Made by a program: the position numbers and the translations under genes
Notes under the pieces: model-generated
What the model was told of the DNA's origin: nothing
Database searches by the model: none
The model's input: the letters and a program-made list of their open reading frames with translations, nothing else
NCBI RefSeq assembly: GCF_030931715.1
Contig: NZ_CP133261.1
Location: forward strand, 1,116,001-1,180,000
Direction of reading: 5' to 3'
DNA: 64,000 nucleotides
Source of the DNA: Tissierella sp. MB52-C2
Lineage (GTDB): Bacteria > Bacillota > Clostridia > Tissierellales > Tissierellaceae
In this document: piece by piece, positions 8,492 through 17,488 of the stretch
How positions within the stretch are numbered: the stretch's first letter is position 1
Layout of the letters: each line of letters begins with the position of its first letter

Positions 8492-9332
8492 GTTTAGTCA
8501 GGTTCAGTTTTTCATATTCTAAGGGAGATAAATAGCCAAGTGAAGAGTGTCTTCGCTTCCTATTATAAAATAGTTCTATATATTCAAATATGGCTTTCTT
8601 AGCTTCTTCACGTGTAGCAAAAACTTTATTATTATCCATCATTTCTGTTTTTAATGATTTATTAAAAGACTCCATAATTGCATTATCATATGGGTTACCA
8701 GCATTACTCATACTCGGTACAATCCCATGTTTTTCAATTTCAGCTTGATACCTTTTCCCTATGAACTGAGTTCCTCTATCTGTATGCACAATAAGACCTT
8801 CACCAGGGTCTTCGCTCCATATAGCTGATTCTAATGCATCTAGTACTAATTGTTCTCTCATATTTTTATCCATAGACCAACCGACAATTTTACGAGTATA
8901 TACATCCATATAAGCCATAAGGTATAGAAACCCTTCTTTAGTAGGAATATATGTAATGTCACCAACCCAAGTTTTATTTCTCATATCTGCAGAGAAATTT
9001 TACATAAGAATATTATCTTTTATTAGGTCTTGTTGGACCTTTTTATAATTGCCGTGCTTCTTCCTAGGGTGTTTTCCAGATAAACCGCACTCTCTCATTA
9101 TCCTGTACACTCTTTTATGGTTAACAATTATACCCCTAACATCTAGTTCTATTTTTACTCTTCTATATCCATAGCACATCTTAAATTGCTTATGTATATC
9201 TGTAATATATTCTTTTAAAGCCTCATTCTCAACTGATCTTTTACTTGGGGTTTGATTAATGTATTTGTAATAGCCTGATCTTGAAACTTTTAGCAATTTA
9301 CGCATTGTTTGAACACAATACTCATTAGAGTG
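8492..9332 (-). pseudogene. IS3 transposase OrfB (rve integrase) with nonsense mutation
   Basis: The upstream part (9305 down to 9003) reads an HTH_21-type leader, SRSGYYKYINQTPSKRS ... YRRVKIELDVRG. Then a TAA (9000-9002) interrupts the frame just before NFSADMRNKTWVGDITYIP. The DDE catalytic core follows in the same frame (first D in WVGDITY, second in VHTDRGTQF, E in MESFNKS). The natural stop after LNLTK, kept in the copy at 46.7 kb, is lost, so the frame reads through the IS end. The stop within the gene makes this copy inactive unless it is read through. Confidence 0.85.
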
Positions 9333-9352
9333 TTCTTTTATAAATCTAAATT

Positions 9353-9646
9353 TTACTTGCTTTGTACCTTGAGGAAGGCTGAGTACTTTTTTAGAATTTC
9401 ACATTCCTTTTGCAAAGAATCCACTTGTTTATTAAGTTTTATTATTTCAAATTCGTGATCTCTGCGAGCGTTACCTTCACCAGAGAAAGCTTCACTTCCG
9501 TGAGCTTCATATTCATTTACCCATCTATATACCATATCTCTAGATAAGTCTAGCTCATTAGCTATATGTGATACTTTCTTACCTTCCTCAATAACTTGTT
9601 TAACAACTTGAACTTTAAATTCTTTACTATACTTTTTTCTAGACAT
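9353..9646 (-). CDS. IS3 transposase OrfA
   Basis: 97 residues: an HTH (VSHIANELDLSRDMVYRWV) followed by a leucine-zipper-like coiled coil (IIKLNKQVDSLQKECEILKK), typical of IS3-family OrfA. Near the end the coding strand carries CTAAAAAAGTAC, a plausible -1 frameshift site for producing the OrfAB fusion. A GGAGGGG ribosome site lies upstream. It is intact but its partner OrfB is broken. Confidence 0.9.
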   Translation of the reverse strand: MSRKKYSKEFKVQVVKQVIEEGKKVSHIANELDLSRDMVYRWVNEYEAHGSEAFSGEGNARRDHEFEIIKLNKQVDSLQKECEILKKYSAFLKVQSK

Positions 9647-9734
9647 AAAGTACCCCTCCTAATAAAAGTATTGACTAAATCTACTAATCTATACGTCTAC
9701 TAAAAGGGGTTCAGTCCAGATTTTTATTTTTTAA

Positions 9735-9795
9735 ATCTGTCTACCATAAGGGGAGCATATCATAATAGGCTTCGTTTCTTTTTTATTTTAAATAC
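9735..9795 (-). repeat. Orphan IS end, copy 1
   Basis: Read on the minus strand this gives a GAAGCC stretch, then GATATGCTCCCCTTATGG, then TAGACAG. It matches stretches at 38.4 and 46.6 kb, and its AGGCTTCG part matches 37.15 kb. In the 38.4 kb copy it leads into the start of an IS3-type orfA (MGTKSSY). It is therefore the end of a second, otherwise missing IS type. Confidence 0.5.
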
Positions 9796-9900
9796 TATCG
9801 GCGAAATAAGGACAATATCTAGAACTTATATATATAGTTCAACTGTAAATATAAATTCTCAATGGTAATTCTTTATTTTTTATAAGAAATTTAAAGTATT

Positions 9901-9942
9901 GGACAAAAGTTAGCTGACAAGAAATTTATTCTGGAATATACT
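9901..9942 (+). promoter_or_regulatory. Shared peptide-island promoter, copy 1
   Basis: GGACAAAAGTTAGCTGAC (9901-9918), with TTAGCT at 9910-9915 and TATACT exactly 21 bases further (9937-9942). The same word with the same spacing stands before the first radical SAM gene, lanM and the intact lanthipeptide precursor. The word sits where an activator overlapping the -35 would bind. Confidence 0.75.
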
Positions 9943-9979
9943 TTAGATAAAGAAGGGAATAAAAGGGAGGTAGACAAGC

Positions 9980-10147
9980 ATGAATGCATTATTAGAAAGG
10001 ATAAATAGAACTGCAGATGAAATAACAGAACGAAATTTAATAATGGATATGTCAGAACAAAAAATCATTGAGTCAATTTCTGAAGATGAGATTTAAGTAT
10101 ATACTTTTATGAGTGCATGTCCTACAAGTTTCTTAACATGCTGTTAG
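9980..10147 (+). pseudogene. Class II lanthipeptide precursor, interrupted by a stop codon
   Basis: An ATG after GGGAGG opens a 38-residue leader-like peptide (MNALLERINRTADEITER ... SEDEI). A TAA (10094-10096) interrupts it, and the same frame then continues to the core SACPTSFLTCC and a TAG. The peptide aligns over its whole length with the intact precursor at 28517 (leader positions RI.A.E....NL.MD..EQ, core ACPTSF..CC). It has the shared promoter, so the leader is probably still expressed, but the core would be made only by readthrough. Confidence 0.75.
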
Positions 10148-10457
10148 TAGGATGATACAAATTTGAAGTATTAATTTAGAGTTTGAAGTAAGATATGGCT
10201 AGTATTAGAAATGACGATTTCTAATTAATATAATGTTAGCACCTTAAACGTTCAAAAATTAGCAATTAAAGGATAGTGATAAGCCTTTAGATCAAAAGTA
10301 AAAAGAAATTTTTAAAAAATGAATAAATATTATTTTAAGCATTTTAACTGGATTTACTTTATCCTTTTGTCTATAGGTGAGAACTAAATTTCACTTAGTA
10401 TAATCAAGGAAATATGTATAATTTCTACTATGCTTGTACTGGGGAAATTGGAATACA
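10148..10457. other. Gap between broken precursor and maturase fragment
   Basis: AT-rich, with no gene seen. It probably represents decayed sequence of the original peptide operon. Confidence 0.4.
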
Positions 10458-10715
10458 ATGGGAACTTTTAAAACTGATAAATCTCAATATTTCTATGACA
10501 CTGGGACAAGCAAAATGTTTTCTTGTGATATTGACGAATATGAAATACTAAAGAATTTGACTGAAATTGGAGATTTAAGTCAGCTAGAACAAACAGTATC
10601 TGGAAAAGAAAAGAAATTAGCACTAAAGAAAATAGAACAGTATATAAAAAGTGAAAAAAACTTTAAAAGGAGTGGTATTATGTTTAAAATCAAAAAAGTA
10701 TTGCCAGTTTTTTAG
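10458..10715 (+). pseudogene. N-terminal fragment of a radical SAM peptide maturase
   Basis: From the ATG at 10458 the peptide MGTFKTDKSQYFYDTGTS, then a run of IDEYEILKNL, and later KKLALKKIEQYIKSEKNF, matches the pre-domain found at the N-terminus of many peptide-modifying radical SAM/SPASM enzymes (FK..YYLYD...I..ID...Y.IL followed by an EAL.EI.ELK..G.F helix). The radical SAM barrel with CxxxCxxC is absent. The frame runs without a break into the start of the next gene. It is a leftover of a maturase that was probably once next to the broken precursor. Confidence 0.5.
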
Positions 10716-11374
10716 CAATTCTAATGTTAATTCCAAGTGTTAATGTATTAGCACAAGAACATAACATAACTGAGAAAGATTTAAAACTAGAAGAATTAAT
10801 ATCATCAATAGACATTGACAAGGAATTAGATAATGCAATTAATGGAGTTATGGATAATAAAGTTCCTAAAGAAATAATAGACTAAATAAAAATTGAAGGA
10901 GATTTTATTTCTGAAGAATCTTTAATAAGAAATTTTTCTACATTACCCTCAGAAACTCCGGAAATAGAAACAGGTTATACAGTAAAAAAACTTGGAGAAA
11001 TTAATGGTGAATCAGTATATTCAATGACAGCATATGCTAAAACTAAAGAAATAGAAGATAAAAAAACAAAATTTGGTGTTACTGCACTTGTTGGATTAGT
11101 TTGGATAGATAATTTCGGATCGGACAATGAACTAGAAAGTGTATTCTACGGATGGAAAACAACTGATAATTCAACAGTATCAAATAGGGAACTTAGAATT
11201 CTTATTGATGACGCAAATAAAGATGGAATAATTTATCCAAGAAGTAATGACTTTACTCATTTTAGTTATTATAGAAAAGGATATAGATTTAGTGCAAGTA
11301 CAACTGCAGATGTTACTGATGATAGAAATAAAGGCTCTATAACTGTTACTGCAAAAACAACATTATGGAATTAA
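10680..11374 (+). pseudogene. Secreted protein, frameshifted (bacteriocin-like context)
   Basis: An ATG at 10680 with AAGGAG upstream begins a signal peptide that is split by a frameshift in the T-run at about 10708-10713: MFKIKKVLPVF, then in the next frame LAILMLIPSVNVLAQEHN. A TAA at 10883-10885 breaks the frame again. The C-terminal 116 residues (TKFGVTALVGLVWIDNFGS ... FYGWKTTD ... ASTTADVTDD) are intact. Restored, it would be an exported protein of about 230 residues. No family is recognised. It lies before a small membrane protein that could have been its partner. Confidence 0.6.
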
Positions 11375-11408
11375 ATTTAAAGTATAATTATTAGAAGGGG
11401 TGAATTTT

Positions 11409-11856
11409 ATGAAATTTAAAGATAATTTAAAAATATTTATCTCAACATTATCATTTTTTATAATTGGATTTATAATACTTCTAATAATTGCTAATTCAAT
11501 AAATCTATATAATTATTTTAATATTTTTATAGTAGATTTCTGTAAAATAATTCTAAGTGTTTTAATAGCATTTATTATATTTAATTTTAAATATAGTAAA
11601 GAACCAAAAAAAACAAAATTATAAAAACTATAAAAAAGATTTAATATTAAAAATTATATTCACTATCTTTCTATCATCGATATTCATATATAATTCAAAA
11701 AATCCAATAGGATTATACGCATTAATGGATTATAAAGAATTTTATCTCAATTACAGTTTAGTAATACAAAGCTCATTTACTTTAATATTTATTCTTTCAA
11801 TGATTACAACATATTTGATACTTGAATATAGATACATGAAAAAGACGATTAATTAA
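11409..11856 (+). pseudogene. Small membrane protein, frameshifted
   Basis: From the ATG at 11409 (AAGGGGTG upstream) 71 codons give two hydrophobic helices and end at a TAA in the A-rich run near 11612-11624. A second frame then continues without its own start (KNYKKDLILKIIFTIFLSS ... TLIFILSMITTYLILEY) and gives two more helices, ending at 11856. A single indel in the run of eight A would join them into a four-helix protein of about 148 residues. It may be an immunity or transport partner of the upstream secreted protein; this is inferred from position only. Confidence 0.5.
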
Positions 11857-11876
11857 TCGTTTTTTTTCTTTTTTGT
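11844..11876 (+). terminator. Rho-independent terminator
   Basis: ACGATTAATTAATCGT, a self-complementary hairpin, is followed by a run of eight T. It closes the secreted protein/membrane protein unit. Confidence 0.75.
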
Positions 11877-12053
11877 TTATGAATACCACCCGCTAACCTA
11901 AGATCCAAGGTTAAAACATATAGAAAACATATAAAAATTATTTAGCTTTAACTTTGAAATATTATAGCAAATAAAACAGTTCCTTCAGATAGGAAATAAG
12001 GAAAGACTCAGACATATATATGTAAATGAATAAAGAAGAGATATGTAGCTAAA

Positions 12054-13473
12054 TTGAAATATAAAGTAATAAAGAAAGTCATGCTAGTCTGCATGGTGGT
12101 AATTATGCTGTCTGGATGTTCGAACAATGAAAATTTAGATAATGATTTTCCAGGTGTAGAAGGCAGCAAACAGCCAATAACAGAAGAAAACAAAGAACTA
12201 AGTGGAAAATTAACAGTACCCACTGTTTTTGATGGATATGTTGATATATTTGCTGAGGAGTTTATGGATATGCATCCTAATGTGGAGATTATAGTAGAAA
12301 GACCAGATGACAATAAGCCTCATAATGTATCGAATGGCTATCGATTTATTAAGTGGAACAGCCACTGATTTGGTAGATTTAAGTGGATTAGATATCAACC
12401 ATAAAGCTCAAAGGGCCTATTAGTTAATATATATGATTTTATGGACAATGATCCTGACTTTGACAAATCTGATTATTATACCAATATTTTTGAAGCTATG
12501 GAATACGAAGATGGACTATATGACATGCTGCTGACATTTCAGTATGATATGGTATGGATTAGTAAACCTTTAGCATAAAGTATAGAATTAGACTATGAAA
12601 ATTTAAAAGATATAAGTTATACTGAAATGCTTAATATATATGAGAAAGTTAAAAAGACAGACCCTTCACCAGATGAATTTTATCTTATGCCCGGTGTTAC
12701 AAAAAACTCATTTTTCAAATATGAATCTGTTGATTTTTATGATATTGAAACCGGAGATGCTAATTTTGATAGTAATGGATTCTTACGATATTTAAAGCTT
12801 ACAAAAAAGATGAATACAGTTTATCATCCACAGGATCAGGAATGGGACTTTACTCGTGTAGGAGTAGGAAATGAAGATTTTCTAATAAAGGATTTTATGT
12901 TTGCTAAATTTACAATGAGTAATATTGATATGGCGAAGATGATGGTTGAATTTGAAAACACAATAGACCCCATTCCATTTTTAAGCAGTAAAGGAAAGCA
13001 ATTTACTTTCAACATATGCTATTTACAATAACAGTAAGAATAAAGAATTGGCTTGAGGGTTTCTAAAATATTGTGCATCTGCCAAAGAATTACCCGTATT
13101 TGAAAGTGAAGAAGATGAATATCAATACTCTTTTATGTTTTAGGGAAATATACCAATAAATATTGAGAATTTCTATATCTATTTCAGACATAGTTTTGAA
13201 TCTGATATTAAGGATTATTCAAATATAGGTCTTGAAGCTCATTGGAAATTTATAAATGAAGAAGAGAAGGAAAAAATGATTCAGGATACTTTAGACCAAA
13301 TAAATGAATGTAACAAAGAGAAGAATGTATTAGTTGGAAGTCTGGAATTAACACATTTACTCAGAGAAGAACTAGATAATTACTACTATTATGACTTAGC
13401 AACGGCAGAAGAAACAGCAAAGATTACTCAGAATAAGGTCTTTACTTATTTAAATGAAGGGGAGAGGATATGA
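12054..13473 (+). pseudogene. Sugar ABC transporter solute-binding lipoprotein, decayed
   Basis: A TTG start is followed by a lipoprotein signal (VMLVCMVVIMLSGCSNN, lipobox LSGC) and a typical extracellular solute-binding start (GKLTVPTVFDGYVDIFAEEF). Frameshifts near 12330, stop codons (about 12419, 12576, 13029, 13141) and further frame changes break it. Recognisable stretches continue (YEDGLYDMLLTFQYDMVWIS; a run ending at 13031; 13276-13473). The gene is clearly dead. It was followed by its permease, also broken. Confidence 0.7.
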
Positions 13474-13916
13474 AGATAAAACATATGAAAAGAGATAGTC
13501 TATTACCATATATATTACCTAGTTTATGTGGGATATTATTTTTTTATGGTGTCCCTTTTATATTGTCTTTCTATTATACTCTTATAAATAATATGGGAGA
13601 AAATAAGTTTATAGGATTAAAGAACCTCTCTGAAACATTGTAAAATCCAATATTTCAGAGATGTTTAACAAATCAAAGTCTTTTTATAGTCATTGTGGTG
13701 CCGCTATGCCTTATTTTAGCTTTATTTTTTGCATTACAAATAAGGAAATTAAACAAAGGTAAGAATCTTATATTTTTAATATCCATCATACCCTTTGTTA
13801 TTCCATTAGGTACTAGCATATATTTTTGGAAATTTATCTTTGATGGAGATGGACTTGCTAATAAAATTTTGTATTCCTTCAATATTTCCATGATCAACTG
13901 GTACAAAAATAGCTGA
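13470..13916 (+). pseudogene. Sugar ABC transporter permease (MalF-like), decayed fragment
   Basis: The ATG at 13470 overlaps the previous remnant. It reads SLLPYILPSLCGILFFYGVP, the typical first membrane segment of MalF/UgpA-type permeases. A TAA stop at about 13641 breaks it, and two or three more hydrophobic segments follow (LFIVIVVPLCLILALFFAL, IIPFVIPLGTSIYFW). It ends at 13916 before the conserved EAA loop. It is a broken partner of the binding protein. Confidence 0.7.
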
Positions 13917-14007
13917 TTAAGCTACGAAGCAAAGGCTTCTATTGTTTATAAATGTACTGAATAAAATGAGAATAAATCGTAAAATTAAATGATTAAATTT
14001 TAAAAAT

Positions 14008-14049
14008 TGGACAAAAGTTAGCTGATTTTAGAAACTGAAGAATGTACAA
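14008..14049 (+). promoter_or_regulatory. Shared peptide-island promoter, copy 2
   Basis: GGACAAAAGTTAGCTGA (14008-14024); TTAGCT at 14017-14022 and TACAAT at 14044-14049, again separated by exactly 21 bases. It lies about 130 bases upstream of the first radical SAM gene. It links that operon to the lanthipeptide genes. Confidence 0.75.
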
Positions 14050-14176
14050 TTGATTATAATAAGATAAGAAAATATATAATTTAATTATCGGACAAGCTTT
14101 AAGTTTTCTTCATCGTAGTTGAATTTAAAAATTCTTATGTATGGAATGAAAATTAAAAATACTAAGGAGGTAAAAT

Positions 14177-15343
14177 ATGTATACTATCTATTTAACAACA
14201 AGATGTAATTATAGGTGCTCATATTGTTATGAAGATTATGGATATGAAACTGATATGTCTCAAAATCAAATTATAAATGTGGTGGATTATATTTTTAAAT
14301 ACGATAAAAATCAAAAAATTAATATTGGCTTTATGGGTGGTGAACCATTATTAAAAAAAGATATCATTTTTTTAGTCGTTGATTATATTAAAAAAAAATA
14401 TCCAGATAGAAATATAAAATATTACATGACATCAAATGCATCATTAATTACTAGGGATTTTGTAGATTTTATGAAAAACAATAATTTTGAACTAAGAATA
14501 AGTCTAGATGGAAGTAGAAGTACAAATAACCAAAATAGGTATAGTAAAAATAAAATTGATTATTATGGTGAAATATTCAATCATTTAAAATTTATGAGTG
14601 AAACCAAACTTAAATATTCAATAAGAATGACTGTGGCAAAAAATGCTATAACAGATTTATATGACAATATTAAGTACCTCTATGAGACATTTTCTGAACC
14701 GATAAATTTAATTTTCGATATTAATATGATTATTGATGATACAGTAGAGGACCTGATTCGTAAAGAAATCAAAAAAATAGAAAACTATTATGTATCGAAA
14801 AACTTGTGCTCTAATAAGAGTGGTCTAACCATAGATCAATTTGATGGTAAATTCGTAAATGTACTTTCAAATTTTGAAAATAGATTTGGGATGTGTTCTG
14901 CTGGAATTAGTTCTTTTAATTTTATGCCTGATGGGAAAATATACCCATGTGGATTTTTAACAAACAATGATAAATTCAGCATTGGAGATATTAATGAACC
15001 CATAAATACGTGTATGTCAAAACGCCTAGCAATTTCACTCGTTGAAAAGGAAAAAACAAAATGTAATGATTGTAAAATTAAATTCTTTTGTCATGGAATG
15101 AAATGTGGATATAAGAATTATATTAGAACAAGTAAGATTAATGTACCATCTGATTCGACTTGTAAGATTGAAAAGATATTCTATTCTTCAGTTATGAATA
15201 TTTTAAACTGTTTTTTGAATGATGAAAATACTGATAATATTTTGGGTAGAAAATTAAAATCTATAATAAAATCAATAGACTATACGGGTTTACAGCTAAG
15301 TGATTTTGGGGAACTAATAAAAAATAAAGTGGAGATAATATAA
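14177..15343 (+). CDS. Radical SAM/SPASM peptide maturase 1
   Basis: 388 residues with AAGGAGG upstream. C10-x3-C14-x2-C17 (TTRCNYRCSYCYED) binds the radical SAM 4Fe-4S cluster, FMGGEPLL is the SAM-binding GGE motif, and ISLDGS is the usual later strand. The C-terminus has a SPASM-type Cys set (FGMCSAG, YPCGFL, KCNDCKIKFFCHGMKCGY and a late Cys), expected to hold auxiliary 4Fe-4S clusters. Such enzymes install thioether, C-C or related links in ribosomal peptides. It is the first gene of an operon with a protease, two more radical SAM genes and two small precursors, and is controlled by the shared promoter. Confidence 0.88.
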   Translation: MYTIYLTTRCNYRCSYCYEDYGYETDMSQNQIINVVDYIFKYDKNQKINIGFMGGEPLLKKDIIFLVVDYIKKKYPDRNIKYYMTSNASLITRDFVDFMKNNNFELRISLDGSRSTNNQNRYSKNKIDYYGEIFNHLKFMSETKLKYSIRMTVAKNAITDLYDNIKYLYETFSEPINLIFDINMIIDDTVEDLIRKEIKKIENYYVSKNLCSNKSGLTIDQFDGKFVNVLSNFENRFGMCSAGISSFNFMPDGKIYPCGFLTNNDKFSIGDINEPINTCMSKRLAISLVEKEKTKCNDCKIKFFCHGMKCGYKNYIRTSKINVPSDSTCKIEKIFYSSVMNILNCFLNDENTDNILGRKLKSIIKSIDYTGLQLSDFGELIKNKVEII

Positions 15344-15348
15344 GATTT

Positions 15349-16362
15349 ATGAAAATAGGAGTAATTGATACCGATGGAATATTCGATCACACTTTTTTTA
15401 AAGATAAAAATATAAAAATAATTAGATATAACCATGGTATAAATGGTGTAAAAAATTGGAATTATAATTTCACCCATTCAGAATATATATGTTCTTCAAT
15501 ACTACAAGAAAATCCAAATGCAGAAATTATATTAGTAAGCATTATAGGTGAGGAATATAGAAAAAAAGGTGTAGATTTTATAAAGGCTCTTTATTATTTA
15601 ATAGATCAAAATGTAGATATAATAAACTTGAGCTTAGGAATAGAAAATACTTATTATAAGGAGTTGTTTGGGGCATGTGAGTATGCAAAAAGTAATAATA
15701 TTCTTATAGTTGCATCACATTCAAATAATGGTAATATTACATATCCGGCAAATTTTAATAATGTTATTGGAGTTACAGCAAAACCTTCTGAAAGTTATAG
15801 ACTATTTAATTATGATCATGAAAATAATGATATTTACTATAATTCAACCTTACCTTATATTTCTTATTTTCATCTAAATCAATATAATTTGATGATAGGA
15901 AATAGCTTTGTTACAGCAAAGATTACTGGTATACTGAGCAACTTTATAGGGGATCGTAATACCGATGATAAGAGTTTGCTTATAAATCTGATTAATAGTC
16001 CAATTAATAAAGTAACAAAGTATCAAGACTATAGAGATGAAAACTTTATATTTATAACTAATAGATCTAAAGATCCATTGCAGCTGAAATATATAGAAGA
16101 GTATCCAAATTGTAAGATGATTATAGATATAAATGAAATCGAATATTTTAAGGCAGATGGTAAAAATTTAGAAGAGGTTTCATTATTCATTGACATCAAT
16201 AGTTATAAATTGTCTTGTGAAGTAAGAAGTAAGTTGAATAATATTATTAAAAATAAATGGGCAGTCTACAATTCTATTTTGTCAAGATATCCTCATTATA
16301 ATTTTGTAGAACGTTTAGGTTTTTATAAAGAAAGCATTACCATCAATCAATATCTATTTTAA
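15349..16362 (+). CDS. Subtilisin-like (S8) serine protease, cytoplasmic
   Basis: 337 residues beginning five bases after the previous gene. The catalytic triad is visible: Asp7 in GVIDTDG, His43 in FTHSEYI, Ser186 in GNSFVTAKITG (replacing the usual GTSMAAP). The SHSNNGNITYPA segment holds the oxyanion Asn region. There is no signal peptide or propeptide, so it acts in the cytoplasm. In RiPP loci such proteases remove leader peptides, and that is the likely job here on the two small precursors downstream. The last 130 residues do not match the protease fold and are of unknown role. Confidence 0.85.
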   Translation: MKIGVIDTDGIFDHTFFKDKNIKIIRYNHGINGVKNWNYNFTHSEYICSSILQENPNAEIILVSIIGEEYRKKGVDFIKALYYLIDQNVDIINLSLGIENTYYKELFGACEYAKSNNILIVASHSNNGNITYPANFNNVIGVTAKPSESYRLFNYDHENNDIYYNSTLPYISYFHLNQYNLMIGNSFVTAKITGILSNFIGDRNTDDKSLLINLINSPINKVTKYQDYRDENFIFITNRSKDPLQLKYIEEYPNCKMIIDINEIEYFKADGKNLEEVSLFIDINSYKLSCEVRSKLNNIIKNKWAVYNSILSRYPHYNFVERLGFYKESITINQYLF

Positions 16363-16387
16363 TTAAATAAGGTTATGGAGGTAAGAA

Positions 16388-17488
16388 ATGTATTTTCTAA
16401 CATTAGAACTTATCAATGCTTGTAATATGACTTGTAAATATTGCTATTTAGGATCTAAAAAAAATAAATTGATGACTAAAAATACAATTGAAAGGTCTAT
16501 TGACATATGTATTAATGAAGCTGTAAAACAATATGATAAGAAATTAGATGTTTGTTTAATTGGAGGAGAGCCTTTAATGGCATATGACAACATGGTATAT
16601 ACTGTCAACTTAACTAATAGAAAGTGCGAAGAGAAAGGAATATCTGTTTTTTATAATACTATTATTAATGGGACGTTATTAAATAAAGAGATGATGGATT
16701 TTTTTATAAAAGAGAGATTTGATTTAAAAATTAGCTTAGATGGCTCAGAAAGTGTACACAATTTAAACAGATTTTACAATGATGGAAGTGGTAGCTATAA
16801 CGATGTAGTAGATAAATTAGACTTAATTAGAGATTATGAAAAGGCTACAGGCAAAAAATGCTCTGTTGCAAATGTAATAACAAAAAATAATGTAGACAAA
16901 CTGAAAGATACAATTATTCATATACATAATTTAGGTTTTAAAAGATTAGAGTCCGGTATTAATATATATGATGATTGGGATACCCCTTACCTGGAGATTT
17001 TAAAAGAGCAAATAAATTTGGCATTTGATTACTATATCACAAAAAAGATGGAGGGGGATAGCTTTTATTGGTTTTTTATAGAGAAAAAATTAAGAAATTA
17101 TTTTACTGATGTTGAGTTCTATGGATGTAGAGCTGGATTATACTCTTCATATATAAATGTTGATGGTCAGATATATACATGTAAAGAAGTTGAAAATAGA
17201 GATTTTTTAATTGGAGCAGAAGACAAAGGTTTATATCCAGATAAAATAAGAAACTTGATAAGAAAACAGAGTATCTATAATGAATGTATGGATTGCTCCT
17301 ATTTAAGTCATTGTAGTGCACGAGGCTGTATTATTGAGAATTTTGAAATAAATGGTGATATTTATAAACCGGTACAAATTAAGTGTTTAGAAACAAAGAT
17401 AGTTTTTGATATGTTTAAAAATAAAATTGGCAAAGAACAAGAAGAATCTTTTCGGAAATTTTATGAGAGGATGAATAGTAATGTTTAA
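16388..17488 (+). CDS. Radical SAM/SPASM peptide maturase 2
   Basis: 366 residues with GGAGG upstream. C12-x3-C16-x2-C19 (INACNMTCKYCYLG) is the cluster site, and LIGGEPLMAY the SAM-binding motif. The C-terminal SPASM part has FYGCRAG, IYTCKEV, NECMDCSYLSHCSARGC and a late Cys (IKCLET). It lies between the protease and the third radical SAM gene with short spacing and an eight-base overlap downstream. It is only distantly similar to maturase 1, so the two probably act on different positions or sequentially. Confidence 0.88.
   Translation: MYFLTLELINACNMTCKYCYLGSKKNKLMTKNTIERSIDICINEAVKQYDKKLDVCLIGGEPLMAYDNMVYTVNLTNRKCEEKGISVFYNTIINGTLLNKEMMDFFIKERFDLKISLDGSESVHNLNRFYNDGSGSYNDVVDKLDLIRDYEKATGKKCSVANVITKNNVDKLKDTIIHIHNLGFKRLESGINIYDDWDTPYLEILKEQINLAFDYYITKKMEGDSFYWFFIEKKLRNYFTDVEFYGCRAGLYSSYINVDGQIYTCKEVENRDFLIGAEDKGLYPDKIRNLIRKQSIYNECMDCSYLSHCSARGCIIENFEINGDIYKPVQIKCLETKIVFDMFKNKIGKEQEESFRKFYERMNSNV

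Larger units (their letters stand above)
8454..9718 (-). mobile_element. IS3-family insertion sequence, defective
   Basis: The terminal inverted repeats begin TGGACTGAACCC at both ends (8454 forward; TCAGTCCA at 9711-9718 is the reverse complement). The length of 1265 bases, two overlapping transposase frames and an A-rich slippery run at the orfA/orfB junction fit the IS3 family (IS150-like). I see no target-site duplication: the flanks ATT and GAT differ. That suggests rearrangement after insertion. orfB is broken. A second, deleted copy lies at 46.7 kb. Confidence 0.9.

Noticed and set aside
13917-13960. Similarity of AAAGGCTTCTATTGTTTATAAA to AAAAGCTTCTACTGTTTATAAA at 2538
   Set aside because: Only about 22 bases agree and the flanks differ; not enough to call an element end.
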